A stretch of 64,000 nt of DNA from Malurus cyaneus samueli (lineage: Eukaryota; Chordata; Aves; Passeriformes; Maluridae): assembly GCA_009741485.1 (NCBI GenBank), contig CM019217.1:31224061-31288060 (forward strand), given 5' to 3'. A program made the position numbers and the translations under genes. The notes beneath the pieces are model-generated. The model was not told where the DNA came from. It did not search any database and saw only the letters and a list, made by a program, of their open reading frames with translations. The stretch's first letter is position 1; the number at the start of each line of letters is the position of its first letter. Below are positions 39,601-53,652 of the stretch, piece by piece.

Positions 39601-40837
39601 GGGGATGACAGGCAGTGACAGTGAGAAAATTTGTGCAAGTTATGACTTAGAATAACCTGAAGCTACTGATGTTGGATTTAAAAAGAGAAAAACCAAACAT
39701 AAGTTGTACCCTGAACAAGTTGCACCACTGGATCTTATTTCTTCTTCTACAGATGTAACAAAGCAGAGTTTTCAGGCAGGCAAACCAATTTGGACAGGTA
39801 GAAAAGCCCCTCCTGGTACTCTGTAGAGTCATTGAAAATGCAGGCAAGCCATGGAAAATGGCAATGCAGAACTGCTGGGATCTAACAACATTCAGCTGAT
39901 TTCATTCTGTATAAAGCACAAGCCATAGAAATGTGTTCCGAAGCTCAATTCAAACATTGTGCTTTAACAGTGACCAAAGAAGTGCCTTAAGCTTGAGAAC
40001 AGTTTGTTCAACTCAATTAAGTAAAAAGCAACTTTTATGGATATAATTGTCTGTACAAGTGAATTCTTGTACAAAACTTTGGTTTAATAAACTAGCAAGA
40101 TTTTGACGTGGCTTTTTTCATGATTGATGAGACATTCTAAGTTACTTTTGTGTTCAATGTATCAACTTTTGTTTAAACTTTATGAAGATATATTACATGC
40201 ACATCTCAATAAAAAATTAGGTTGGAGAAATACTCTAATATATTTCAAAATTTCACACTTAATTAGGCTTTTTTGAGAAATTATAGCTCCTTTTAAGTCT
40301 CATGGGGTAAAAGATCACATTTTTCAGTAACTGCCATATTAACAGACAGGAAGTCAGACCAACTGACTGAGAAAGATCTGATTTTTTATGGGAAAAGGTA
40401 TAAAAAATCAGTGGATTTTGAATTTGAATTTCAAATCTTTTCTCTGGATAGACATCACCAAAAGCATCAAAGATACTAAAAGAAAATAATATTCTTCAAC
40501 ACAGTTTTCAACAAGTTGCTGTATCAACTGCAATAGATCAGATATCAGATGTGTAATTCCTTTTCAATCCATTATGATAATTAGTTTACTACTTTACTGG
40601 TTCATTTTTTGTCCTTCCTAGCAAGAAGAGTTGTCTGAATGGCCTTCCATACACACAAGTTAACACTTCCTAGGTTATCTTTTAAACATTTCCATGTACA
40701 GCCCCTACTAATTAGCATAGATTTGTCTATTTCTTTTCATGTAAATAAAATTATCTAGCTTTTTACATCAAAGGATATATGATGAGTGGGGTATGCAGAG
40801 GCCTTGAAAATAGAACATTTACCGAACTCTTGTTTGT

Positions 40838-40857
40838 AAAAAAAAAAAAAAAAAAAA
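40838..40857. repeat. poly-A homopolymer (20 nt)
   Basis: Uninterrupted A run with no gene-derived sequence recognised beside it. Confidence 0.9.
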
Positions 40858-41465
40858 TTAAATGTTCAGCATTAAAGGTAAGGCCACTGGAGATTTGCCT
40901 ACACAGCACTGAATAAATATAAGGCATGTTTGGGTTTGCTCCCTTGTGCCCTAAACTCTTTCCTCCCACCCTTTAAGTAGTTCCCTACAGCAAATTGGCT
41001 CCATTAACATGTTTCTCTCTCTTTTGACTTACATGGCAACACTCCAATATTTACTTGGTCATTCTCCAGTGAAGTACAACCTCTTTTGGTGCTAAAGTCT
41101 CTGAAGACTAATAATTGATTTCAAACAACACAACCACACATACACTGATTTTGCAAGGCTCTTCCAAGACAGTTTGAAACTTAGTGGGGGAGCCTTGGTT
41201 TGTTCGGGGCAGCACTAGAGAACAAAGTTCACTATGTCCCAATCTATTTGAACTTCAATTAAACTCGAATCTGTGGATATCCTTGGCTCATGACTAGTGC
41301 GTAGCGGAACAACTGCTATCTTTTCCCATCAGGAGGGAAGTAATCATTGCAGTAACTCGTTTGTGCTGGTGACTTCTTAAAATTTCAATATGAATATGAA
41401 TCTAATTAGGGGCCCAACACTGATAGTCTCCTGTGTTAACATATATACACATTGCTCTGACATTG

Positions 41466-41468
<3 letters not shown>

Positions 41469-41500
<32 letters not shown>
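41469..41500. repeat. poly-A homopolymer (32 nt)
   Basis: Uninterrupted A run. The open frames crossing it on both strands (poly-Lys or poly-Phe) are artefacts. Upstream sequence does not resemble an mRNA 3' end that I know. Confidence 0.9.
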
Positions 41501-41502
<2 letters not shown>

Positions 41503-42194
41503 TAAAATGGGTGATGCAAGAGCTTCAGAAGCCTTGGGGTTTGGAAAAGCTTCAAAAACCAGCAAAGACACACACAGTTAAAGAAAGAAACAAAGAGAAT
41601 CCCACAATATCCTGTGATCTTCCCTCCCATCCCAGATGCTTACCACCAGAGAGCTGCTTATCTGTATCATCCTCCACATGGGGACGATCCAAAGCTGTTT
41701 CTTTGTAGAATGAAAAGAAGTTCCTACACAGAAGCTTTTTGTGCTTCTGCTGTCTGCCTAACCTCTCCTCCTTCCCTCAGTTACTGCTCCTTGCCATGTA
41801 GGAGTTTTGTGTTGACCTATTGCAAATTTGATAATAACAGACTGTTCTCTAAAAAGCTTTATCATTCTCACTGTAACTCAATGTTATTCATGTTGTACAG
41901 TGTCTTCCAGCTCTATTAATTTTATCTGCAATGATGATTTCTGTTTGTCAGTCTGTCAAATTAGCCTTCCATTTTGCTGAGCAGACAAAAGATGGCTACC
42001 AAATGTCAATTCTCCCTACTCAGGTTTGAGAGATATGAAGTAAAAACACAGCAGATTTAAGCTGAATTTTTATTTTATGGCTTACTTAAATTCGACACCA
42101 AGAGTGGGGTTTTTTTTTTTGTGCCTGTGTGTGTGGCAAAAGTAAAATCAGATTCTTAGATACTGTGGTGCAAATAGACCTTCTTCATCCAGAA

Positions 42195-42290
42195 GTTATC
42201 TTATATAATCATATTAATATATATTTTTCTATATTTATATATATTAATATTTTTCTATATCAAATTTTTTAAAAATATATATAGTAAAGT
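42195..42290. repeat. AT-rich low-complexity tract with internal duplication
   Basis: The string ATATTAATAT followed by a TTTTTCTATAT block occurs twice in about 50 bp (roughly 42212-42236 and 42240-42260), embedded in TA-rich DNA. Simple repeat. Confidence 0.75.
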
Positions 42291-43193
42291 CTAGCTCCAC
42301 TCTGTTTGGCTACACATCAGCTTAGAAATGAAAACAAGTGAGCAAATGTGAGAGAAACATTGGACTGCTGAGAAATTGTCAAAAGCTCCTCATTTTCATC
42401 TCTACCTAATGGCAATACATGCAGTGTGGCACGCTCTGTCAAACAGCCTTGTTTGGGTGTAGAAACACATGAAAATGTCCATGAAAACTCTTCCACAGCA
42501 GAGAGTCTGAGATTATGTATATAGCTGCAGCCAAAGTTAGTCACTTTTCAAAATTGTAATTGTATATAGGAGGGCTGTTGCACCGAGTATATCATTAAAA
42601 ACAGACTAAAATAGTAGCAGAACAGCTACCATGAAAAATTCATGTTGCAAAATTAACCTATCCATTTTAACAATATGTAATCATGCATAAGAGAAGGTTT
42701 CTTTTAGGAACGTAGAATGACTCAATGTTAAATTACATGATGGCTGAAAGCATTTAGGACTGTTCAGAATCTAAAACATTAAAACAAGGTCTGAAAAAAC
42801 CATAACTCTGGAACTCTCGATATACCAAGTTATATATGCTTTTTTGTTACTGAGAATGCTCACATGGGAAGTTTTTATTCTACTCTTAGTAGCAGGAAAT
42901 AAGAAAAGATATTCTCAGCTTTTGATTTTCACCTTGAAAATTCCAGTATGAGAAAATCATGGGAAAATATCCCAAAGGACATGGTTAGTGTACTTGTTTT
43001 GCTTTAAGCAGCCTACCCAGTGTTTTCCTTACTTTGATGGTTAACTAAACACTAGAGATTTGTTGTTGGCTATTTTAAGAGTCCTTCAGTTTCTGAGAGC
43101 TGCAGAGCCAATTGATTTTGCAGGAGTAAAAAGATATCAGTACCAAATAATGAAAATGACTTCAAGAAATTGCCACTGTTGTACAAAAATGAT

Positions 43194-43329
43194 AAGAAAG
43201 GAAGGAAGGGAAAGGAAGGAAGGGAAAGGAAGGAAGGNGAAGGGAAGGAAGGGAAGGAAGGGAAGGAAGGGAAGGAAGGGAAGGAAGGGAAGGAAGGGAA
43301 GGGAAGGAAGGAAGGGAAGGAAGGAAGGA
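43194..43329. repeat. 136-nt polypurine microsatellite, unit GGGAAGGAA
   Basis: Every called base on the plus strand is A or G from 43194 to 43329, with one undetermined base at 43238. The right half is a near-perfect array of the 9-mer GGGAAGGAA; the left half mixes GGAA and GGAAA units. Open frames crossing it on both strands (Lys/Glu/Gly/Arg-rich or Pro/Ser/Phe-rich) are artefacts of the repeat. Confidence 0.95.
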
Positions 43330-45181
43330 CAAGAAAACCAAAAGCAGCAATAGAGAGAAGTCTGTGTGGTACCCACACAGAGTACCACCCTGAGAGGGTG
43401 ATAATTTCTATCACACTGTACAAATTAATAGTGCTTTTTCCAAGAAAAGTAAGAACCCAAGTCTGGAACAAGTACAGAATATACAGCAAAATATTAATGA
43501 ATTGATAGTTTAGCTTCTTGACATCTTATTTCTATGACTTTAAAAACTATCTTTAATTACTGTTTGTATGTGATAAAAATGGAATGATCTACCAAGAAAA
43601 GTAATGAATTTATCAGGGAATTGAATCTCTGTTAAAGAATGTGTTGCCTTCACAGAACAAGGAACTTGCAGATTTCTTGGCACCAACTCTTTCAGTTCTT
43701 AATGCAGCCATGATTTCCAGAAAAATACAGATTCTCCTTTCTCAAAGATGTAGGCAAAGTATATTGGAAGATACTCTGTTGACTTTAATAGTTATTGGAT
43801 GAAAACTAATGAGCAGGTATTGACCAGTCCCCAAACAAATTTGTTTTATACTTGTAGTCTTTGTGTGAGCTTGCCCTGGTACCACTGACTACAACGAGAA
43901 TGAATCTGCTAATAAACAAAATCATTTTGTTCCAAGAAGTAAAAGACCACAGTAATAAAAATTCCAGCAATGTGAAAAAAACTCTGGATGTCACCAATCA
44001 TTAATTTAAAGAAAACATCTGTTCTTAAACAGGAATTTAACCCATTACTACCAAAGAAGAGAACCTTGGAAATAATTCCTCACACTTTTGAAAAACAACA
44101 GTGCTACATTTGAGAAGATCCTCTGCTCCTTTTAGATGGATAATTTTCTAACTATTAGATGAAAAAAATTATCATAAATTATTTATATAGTCTTTTTGCC
44201 TGCTCAAAAATTCTGAAATTATGAAAAACTTAACTACTGAGTATTTCCTCAGTAAGAAGCCTTAATTTGTATCTTGTTTACAAGTCCATTATCAGACTTT
44301 GACATTTAGAATTAAATTGATTTTGAATGGAAGGCAAAAAATTCATGTGATGCCATGGTTTATCTGTTCCAATAGAGTATCATTTGTGTTCTGATTTATC
44401 TACATATATGAAATTCATCTTTCTAAAAAGTGAATGAAACTTTAGAGCAATATACTACTTTCAAGTTATTTCTCATCTCCATAAGTATATACATTTCAAA
44501 AATAATAACAAAAATCTTAGGCCTAAGTATTATACTGAGTCTGAGAAATGTATTTTATATAGAAAAGCTTGCAAAATGAAACAATCTTTTTTCCACACAC
44601 ATTCTGAAATAGTCATGCTCATATTTGTCTCTTTTTATACATACCTCCTCAAAAAAAAAAAAAAAATGTTGCTAGAGTATTCTTGGAAACAGGATATAAA
44701 AAAGATATAAAAAGTTAGGGGTACTTTAAAAAAAAAAAAGTATGAATACACTGGGATTTTTTTACAGTATTTATCCTACTCTATAAATCACCAAGCAGTA
44801 CAAATTCAGTGGGCTTTTTTTTTCTCATGTAAATTACATCTTTTCTTGTGGATTACAGAAGATCTTTGGTTCCATAGAGAGCAATACAAACTGCTACTGG
44901 CATGTCCTCTTTAATTTTTAAAACAAAGCATCATCTCCTTTTCTTCTTGAAGACAAGATAAAAAGAGACAGTAAGTATCTCACATTAAAAATGAATACCA
45001 AGTTTGACAACTGTTATGTGCTCAAATTAACAAAGATAATTTCAGTGATACTGTACTGTTCATTTTTACAGGAGTATTTTATTTGTGTGGTCTTTCATGG
45101 CTGTGGGAAATATGAAACAAAGCTATAAAAAAGAAGAAGAGGAGGCATCTTCTGAAATATTAACCACAAACATATAATCCC

Positions 45182-45182
45182 A

Positions 45183-45209
<27 letters not shown>
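45182..45209. repeat. poly-A homopolymer (28 nt)
   Basis: Uninterrupted A run. Simple repeat. Confidence 0.9.
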
Positions 45210-45213
<4 letters not shown>

Positions 45214-48200
45214 AGCAAAGCAGTGCATCTTGAATGGATCTACTCTTTGAAAGATGAATATAAGTAATGAAACATATTCTGATTTTTCATATTTATTTAC
45301 TATACTAGTTCACAAATAACAAATTCTCCATTATGGTTCACAGAGATGAATTTTCAGAAAAGAGACTTACCAACCAGCCTGAGAAAAAAGAAAAATTAGA
45401 TTGCTCTTATACCAAAACTTTATAGTGAGAGAAGAAATCTTCACACTGAAAACAACCTTTCAATACCTTTGACCGAAATCCAAATCTTAACGGGATTCTT
45501 AGAGTCAAAAATACAATTATTTTCTCAGTCTATTCATTTTTAGATGTGATTAGACAAGGGAAGTTGGGCACACTATGGAAAACCGTATGTCTTCACATTA
45601 TCAGACTGTGAAGAATAAAAATAGCTGACAGGATTCAGTGTGTGTGCTCATAATCATTAGACTTACCTCAACTTTGTGACATTTAGATGGCAAGAAAGTT
45701 GTTTGCAAGAATGTCTGAGAAGTTGATCCCTTACATCACAGCCTGTATTTTTTGCTGTTTCCTCTCTGTGCACTAAAAGGTGCTCAGTTTAGAGAATTCT
45801 CTTTGAGATCTCTGTATGCTTGTGAAAATCTAATCAGGGTACAAATAGTGTGGCTGTGTGTACAGTTGCATCTGCACATGTGTTAGTTCACATATTACTG
45901 ACAACCAAAGTAGAAAGCTTTCCCTGTTTCTGACAGCTTCTTTGTTAAGGGTCTTCATCTTTTGAGATCTTTTCTGTATTTGACACTCACCACTGCCAAC
46001 TCCTTAGCCAGAATTTCTGTTCAGAAAAAAACTTCTCATGTCTTCCATCTGGCACTGGACCTCAGTAAAAGCTGGGATTGATTTCCCAACACTAATGTCT
46101 TTAATTATTCCAAAACTCAAGTCAGGAGAGGATAACTTGTGGACAGCTCTATATGGTCAAACACCTTTTTTGAACATAATCCATCAAAAGCTCTATCTTA
46201 GACAACATCAAGTTGTTTAGAATTAGAAGAGACTTAATTAAAATTAAGAATTTCAGTTCACAAATGTTAGATGCCATATTTATTTCCAGGGCCCTGTCAA
46301 TAAAAGTTTCCATAAGTGGAAGAAGCTCAAGCCAGAGCTGGGCACATGCTGCACTCCCTGAGTCCAACAGAAGCGTGGTCACACTTACGTGCTTGAGGTT
46401 TTTCTAAGCCAACCACAATGCTTTCCTGGAAACGTGAACCTAAGAGTTTATTTTCCCTTTTTTCTTTTTTTTTCCAGTTTCCCTTCTACTCACAGGTATT
46501 GCAAAAAAACACTAGAAATGTCAAAATATTAATGAAAAACAATTCAGCCAAAGTTTTTGTGGCTTTTTATCCTTTCATATTCTGTTTAATTTAATTATTC
46601 CAGACTTTAAGAATATTAACAAGGGTTATTTCAGATATTTCATTTTACATTAAGAATTATTCTCAATATGGACAGCCTTTACTATTAGCATTACTCATAA
46701 CTTCTTAATAACTGGAGTTACTGCTTGCCTTGAAATTCCATCCATCCCCTTCTTGGCTTGGGTTGGAGTGCAATTAAGTGTATTTCAGGCATCATGACAC
46801 TGCTTTCAGATTGGATTGTTACATCAATCATCACATAATATCACCAGTTACAGCTGCAAATTCAGGATGTAGAACTATTATTGACATAAATGGGAGCAGA
46901 GAGGAACTGAGCTTCATTAATAAGAGAGAAGAGCAGAAATATTTAATGAATTTGTATCCAAATCAAGAGACCTCAAAATGAGACAAAAATTGTCAATCAT
47001 GTCACTATTTCTGTAATACTCTTTTTAATATTAAAAATATTTAAAAATAATAATATATATTAGAAAATATGTTTGACTTGCAAAATAAATATAATGTTCT
47101 ATTTTAGATGGAAAACAGGAATTTATGTGACGTTCATCTTCACCAAGAAAATAAAAAAAATTAGTCTTTTATTGACACAAATCAACCTTCTAGTACTATT
47201 TTTTTTCTTTAATTTTAGCCAGAGAATCACAGAGAAAATAATCTGGTTTTCACATAGCTCCACATGGAAGACTCCCTACTGCTGTTTGTAAGTATTTTAA
47301 AAGCTTAGTTCTTGCCACTTTTGTAAAACATTTTGGGCTCCTCAGCTCAAAGGCATTGCATAATTGCAAACCATTACTGTGTTTATGCTGTTACCCTCAG
47401 GATATAAAACGTAAGAAATTTTTGTGGTCTATGATTTCACTCTATATACTGGTCTGCCTTAACTATTTCTCAAGTTTGCAGCTGTAGGAACAGGAGCAGA
47501 GTTGCATTTTTTTAAGAACAAAACTGCCAAATGTTTCATTTTGAGGGAACTTTCTCAGTTTGAGACAATCATTTTCCTTCACAGTCTTCTAGAGGTTTGT
47601 ATATTGGAGCTTCGGAACAATTGGCTCAAGTTATGCTCCATAAATATTCAACAAATTTGCCCCTCCAGTAAAACCACGTTGATGATCCTCTTTGAGGAGT
47701 TGTTAATCACATTCCACCCCTGCTGTGAGGGCTTGAATCAGCCATTCAGTACAGATACAGTGAGTTTACAGATCTGGGGGTGGAGGCCAGTGAGCAGAAG
47801 GGTCAACAAGGGGAGTTTATCCAGCAGTGGAATAATCAACATGGATTGCATCATTCTGCAAAGTAAGGAGAGGGAAGCTGCATGAGCTTTGCAAGCAGTC
47901 TGTCAGTGAAGACAGGCACTAATGATCCAAACTCCAAAGATTACCTTTGCTTTGTGCCTTCAGTAAAGACTATATGCGTGGAAAGTAAAAGGCCTGGTTT
48001 TAGTAACAAAATTTGAGCTTTTATCTGTATTTTAGGTGAAGAAGTGTGATTCATCGGTTTCTCTGGGATCTGACATTGTTTTCGCATAGCCCTTCAGTTT
48101 TATTTACCAGTTAAAGAAATAGAAAATGAAAGTGAATAACATGGTCAGGAAAGGGTTGATGGATGGAGCACACTGGATGTATGAAGCAGGGTCAATCTGC

Positions 48201-49382
48201 ACAGTGAATAACTTCTACTCCAGTGGGTTCGCATGTGCAGTGTCAGTCAGCATCAGGTTCAGGTTCAGGCGAACCTTGAGCTGGGGGACCCCAAAGTCCT
48301 CCAGTCCAGCCTGATGAGATTTCCCATCCTCTTTCCTGAAAATCTTTTCTCACATTACTGAAAAGAAATGTTGCTCGCCATTTTCTGTGATTCACAGGTT
48401 TCTCTAATCTGAGGAATTACTACTCTACTAAGGAATTTCTTTGCTGAGGAATTATCTGATAACTTACCTACCATTATCTGTTTCAGTCTTCATAGACAGC
48501 ATTAGTGAGTCACTTTTAATTTCTTCTCTGACTAGTAGGAACAGTGCAATTAAAGTTATTATTCCCTCCATATTTTTTTCAGGGGTAGTTTAACCCTCAT
48601 CAGGTGTATTGAAAAAAAAAATGTTTCTTTGCTCAATGTGAAACGATAATCCTGCTACTTTTCCAAGCACACTGCTGCTGCCAGGCTACAGTACTAGTCT
48701 CTAAACACTATGATGCTATCTAGTGTTTGGATAAAGGATCTGTCAAATACAGTCAGCCATTTGTCAAGCATTATCTCAAAGAATTTTGTGTCACCCATCT
48801 CTTTCAGATACAAGACAGGGACCCATCTAACTCTAGATCAGGGTGCAAATACTGGCTGCTTTTCCCTGTATATTGTGATTTGCAGTGGAATCACCACCCA
48901 TTACACCCACTTTTGTTGCTTTGCTTAACAAAACTGATCGTCCTGATTGAAAACACTGTTGTATGCATACTGAGACTCCATGAGGAATGAATTCCAGAGC
49001 CACCCTGGGAGAGACAGACACACAGACACTCCTTGTAAAACTACATAGGAAGAACTTAATAGTGTTTCTGACCATGAGCTTGCTTCTCCCCTAAACTTAC
49101 ACCAAGGTTCAGCTCAGAACCAAAACTCCATTGTGATTCAGTGAGACCCATGAAGCTCCATGTGAAAGACTGAGCTATAGGCTCAGGCAAAAATATTTGG
49201 CTACTTAAGTAGGACTATGAGAAAAAAGTGTCAGTCATTCAGCCAGCAGGACAAGCACCTGCACTGGTTTTGATAAATATACTCATACCAGTTGATTACT
49301 AAGTGAAAAATAATATTAGATGGTTTTTTTTCTAACTGAATTTTCTGAATAGTTACTAAAGAAGGTATTAACCTAAAATGGA

Positions 49383-49400
49383 GTGTGTGTGTGTGTGTGT
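49383..49400. repeat. (GT)9 microsatellite
   Basis: Nine GT units in a row. A short dinucleotide repeat that could be polymorphic. Confidence 0.9.
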
Positions 49401-50331
49401 TTTAAATGTATTTATTAAATATTTCCCAGCACAACTGCAGAGGTTCTGTTTCTATTCTGTGATAGAAGAAAACACTACTAAAGAGAAACCTTTAGATATT
49501 ACAAACATAATTCACCATTAACTTTCCAGAATTATTTTGCAATTTTTGCTAAAAAAAAATCCCAAAGTAATATTTTAAGCTATTTGATGCAGCACAGAAT
49601 TTGCGAAGAGTGCTCAAAGAGTACAAAAGAAATATAAAGTAAAAACAAAGCACAAACATGAACAGTTTGCAGTTTTCCCATATTTACTGATACAGTATTT
49701 TACAAACTGTACATTCTAAGCCTATATTTGTTCGAATGCTTAATCAATTCAAAGTATTTTTCTCTGACAATGATTTAAGCAAATTAATTGATTCCTTTAT
49801 GCTGAACCCAATTTAACAAATTATAGGTCCTACTCAGTTAATTCATTGACAGCAAAAATTCCTACTTTCAATAATGTGATCCCCTTGTGAATTCACAGCA
49901 ATTCATGTTGCCTTACAGATACCCATGTCACCCATGCCAAATGCAACCAGTAGTAACTGATACAGCAGACTATAATTTCTGTATTCAGACAAAAATTTAC
50001 TATTTTATTTAGGATTTAAGGATTTGCTTGTTTTAGTTAGCTGAATTTACTTGTTTGGGGGATTTCTTTACTTCCCTCTCCTGTCTGAAGCACAAGCCTA
50101 GGCACCAAAATGAAATGTCCCTTTGAATGCTCCTCAGCCTGACTGAGAGCATGGGATGCATTTTCACTGCCCTGGGCTTCTGCAGAAGCAGTGCATTCAG
50201 TGAAATAGTCCTGTGTTCAATCTTCTTTACTGCATTCCCCAAATTTCCTCCTCTACACCTTCAAAAGTGTGTCGTATTTTCCCAGGAATGTTCACACTTG
50301 TGTTGAACACAGCAAAGCAAGAGATATGATC

Positions 50332-50442
50332 CAAAAAAAAATACAGGAAAAAAAACCGAACCAAACCAAACAAAAAAAAAAAAAAAAAAAAAAGACAAAA
50401 ACAAAACAAAACAACAAAAAATAGAAACAACAACAAAAAACA
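50332..50442. repeat. A-rich tract with AAAAC units and a 22-nt poly-A
   Basis: Almost only A, with scattered C and G, built from AAAC and AACAA units around a pure A run (50372-50393). The minus-strand Phe-rich open frames here are artefacts of T-rich sequence. Confidence 0.9.
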
Positions 50443-52289
50443 TGATCTCAAAGGTACGGAACAAAGGATTATGACCCCAAAAGTCCCAGCAACCCATAGG
50501 GCCAAGGTCACTCATATCAAGAGAGAGTAACTCAAGAGCAGCTTCCAACCCTTGCCTTCTTCCTTGGGGTTAACCCATGTGGTGAGTCTCCTGGTTGATT
50601 CTACAGCAGTCATGCCTGCAAGTATTTCTTTTAAATCACTGAACTTGAGCGACTTTGTAACATGAGATTCAGCCGGTCTGGTGCATTAGTTTTAAAATAC
50701 CCAACCTGGGCAAATAGCAGTGAAAAACAGATGAGTAGAAAGAGAAAAAGGTGCTCATTTCAGGTTTTGTGCAGTTTGGCAGGTAATATGAATTACACAT
50801 ATTTTGAGTGTGAAGAGGTCTATCTGCTTCTGCAAGGGCATACTGCTCATGATGTTAGTGGTCTGTAAAGACTTTCAGCTGCGAGTACACCTGAATCACA
50901 TTTGTCCCCCGTTGCTCTTCTGTCTTGCATCAGATAGGAATAAGCAGTAGCCTAAAACAGACTTCTTGCTAAGATTTCAGCTTGGTGAGCCATTGGCCTC
51001 TACTAAACAAAACAAAGCAGAAAATGAGGTGCCCCGGCACCTCCCAGGGTGCAAGTGTGAACTCTCTTTTTCTGATTGCATGAGATGGGTACTTACACCT
51101 GTTGCTCAGCCTGCCATTTATTCTGCTTTTATTGGGAAAGTTTCTGTTAGGGTTATACTTTGGCTTAATATGCAGGTGGGAGTATTTGTAAAACCTCACT
51201 GAAATAAAGTGACTGTAGTACAGTATAAAAGCTCTGCTGTTAAAATGATGGTGCTATACTTCCTGGCGAGATAGTGATTGCATTATAAAATCTGCATAAT
51301 GATTTTCAGCCTGCATCAGGAATGCAGAATGTGACAACATTATAAGAAGTGAGAGAAACTGGAATTTTCATTGTAGTTCACAACATTCTTTCCTTCCAAG
51401 TCCTAACTTAGCTACTGGAAGTGTTTGCAAATTGCACTGCCTTTAAATGCTATTTGCATCAATAACTTTTACATTGCCAACTTCTACAGAAAATTAATAG
51501 TGTGCAACTGAAACAAGATCAGTTTTATAACTTAAAAGAAGGTATAAGCTGGGGTTCAGGTTTAGCACTTGAAATGTTAAAAAGAATATCAACAATATTC
51601 AAAAACTAAGCACAAAAAGAATGGGATTTCTGAGGAAAAAAAAAAAAAGCTTTTCCTTAATGTGTTATCTTCAGTATATACTATATACAGATGGCAATGC
51701 TTTTAAGAAAACTCCTGTCTTGTTTGATATTCACTACATTTGTGTTTGCAGAGGGATTTTTGTATATGTTGTCAACCTACTTTGTATTTAAGAGATGCCC
51801 TTTTTAACTTAATTCTACCTAATAATATCCCTCAAGAGATTTCAATTGAGGGATGATTGTGCTTTGTGTACATAAAGATGAAATCTTCTAATAACTATTT
51901 GAATTAAATAAAATTGACATTTAATTACTAAAATCCCCCATTAATTTACAGGTGGGATAGTTTTTGTTTCTTGCACTAAAGAAAAACTGTTATTTTATCT
52001 GTCACTAAAGCTGTCAGTGTGGTGAAAACTGCACTTTGTTGGAGCTTCACTGAGAATCATTTTCTCTATTTTCATTTCTGTCAGCTACAACATGAGGTCA
52101 TGAGTCTTCTTCAGCTCCGAAAAATATATATTTTGTTCAACAGTCATTTGCGCTTTTGTTTTTTTTTTTAGTTTGGATGATTAGATCGTTGTAACTAGTA
52201 ATGTTGTATGTCTAAGGAGTGAGTTATTTTTCAAGGCTGCTTTTTTCACATATATATGAAATATTTCTGAGATTTCTGCAGTTAGATTG

Positions 52290-52311
52290 AAAAAAAAAAA
52301 AAAAAAAAAAA
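52290..52311. repeat. poly-A homopolymer (22 nt)
   Basis: Uninterrupted A run. Simple repeat. Confidence 0.9.
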
Positions 52312-53652
52312 GAAAGCTATCACACTCCTTGTAGTTTATCTTGTTTGGACACACAGAAATCCTTGCCTGTTTTTACAGCATGTAGAACTCCTTCATATGT
52401 GTAGAACACAGATCATATTGGAAGTAGAGACAATTACAAAGAACTATTTGTTGCTTATCATTGTTGAAGTTCTTGACATCATTGAAAGGTGTTACAGATA
52501 TTAGCTATGAAAAGTGAGATTTTTTTCCTTCTTGCTTTACTCTATGCAGCCACTTTCAGTGGCTCTTAAAATATTCATGATTCCCACACAAAATGCAAAC
52601 TGTAAAGAGGGGCGATTTTCTGATTGTCTAATCACATGAACTAGACAAACACTTAGCTGGTATCAATTCTTCAAACAAGACGTCATTATAATTAAAATAG
52701 AAGCCCTTGGGGTTTTTTTTAGGATTTTAAGTCTTCTTGCAGATTACCATTTGAAAACTGCCATTCTCAAAGGCCAATTAAAATTGCACTATTACTGCAT
52801 TTCACAGCTAAGATAATACCACAGCTAATGTAAAACTGCTTCTTAACACCTCAAAATGTCTCTTTAAAGCAAAGACTCAGTGCCTAAACATGTTTCCTCA
52901 GAAAAAAAACTTCTGCCTTCAGGCAAAGAAATGTATATCTGTAGCAGCAATGTAGGAATTGCATACATTACATACCAGGTAGCAAGTAACTTTACGAATG
53001 CTTTCTTCTTTTAATTTCATTTAATGTTACACACAACTAAATTTCATGCACATATCTTGATTTTTTATTTTTTTTTGTCTGAAACTAAAATCATACTGCC
53101 GGTTTACCAAAAGGAGAGATATCTTTTTGGTTAAAATATTGTAGAACAGCTTGGAATTCAAGAGCTGGGATATCTGCTTCTCTCTTTAGGTTACTATTCA
53201 TAAAACTTAAACTGAATCATCACCTGGAAGTGGAAAATAATGAGGCCTAAAACATATTTCACAGGTTTGAAAATTGACAAGTAACTTTAATGCAGAACAC
53301 TTTGCTGCAAAACAATAAAAGACCTAAATAAGCAGTAGGTGCAGCTCCCATCAGGTTAAGCACCTATGCAGGTTGTCAGCCAGCAGCATGCAAAGCAATG
53401 CTGACACTAATTTGCCATTTGGTTGTCTTTTACTGCCTACCTCCAACAACCTATGACAAATTTATAATGAAAAAAAGGCTGGTGACCTTTGGCACACATC
53501 ACTGTGTGATGATTTATCACAATGCAATGAAAACCGTTCACAGGCACAGCTCCCAGGAACGGTTATCCAAGCTCCTACTGTGGAAGTTCTGAGGTACATA
53601 ACCACTTGAAGGTTGCACAGCCATCAGCAATGTGACCTAGTGCAAATCACCA

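Larger units (their letters stand above)
34661..43193. other. AT-rich non-coding stretch without recognised transposons
   Basis: No CR1, LTR or gene recognised. It contains the longest open frame of the window (36187-36666, minus, 159 codons, with a 116-codon frame open on the opposite strand). It also has a stretch with several CpG dinucleotides at 41180-41370 and AT-rich hairpin-like DNA at 42195-42290. Homopolymers are listed separately. Confidence 0.5.
43330..53652. other. AT-rich non-coding stretch without recognised transposons
   Basis: No gene or transposon recognised. It contains several homopolymers, a (GT)n microsatellite, and moderately GC-rich patches near 47680-47885, 48120-48320 and 51010-51200. 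Their open frames (up to 127 codons at 47502-47885) lack known motifs or clear splice borders. Confidence 0.5.

Noticed and set aside
41433..41708. 91-codon frame containing poly-Lys, and Phe-rich frames on the other strand
   Set aside because: Driven by the 32-nt poly-A run. No recognisable domain outside it.
43060..43505. Open frames of 60-139 codons on both strands with Lys/Glu/Gly or Pro/Ser/Phe repeats
   Set aside because: They are created by the polypurine microsatellite, which lacks stop codons in most frames. They also contain an undetermined base.
50227..50548. Two overlapping minus-strand frames with long Phe runs resembling membrane segments
   Set aside because: The hydrophobic runs are translations of the A-rich tract 50332-50442 in reverse.
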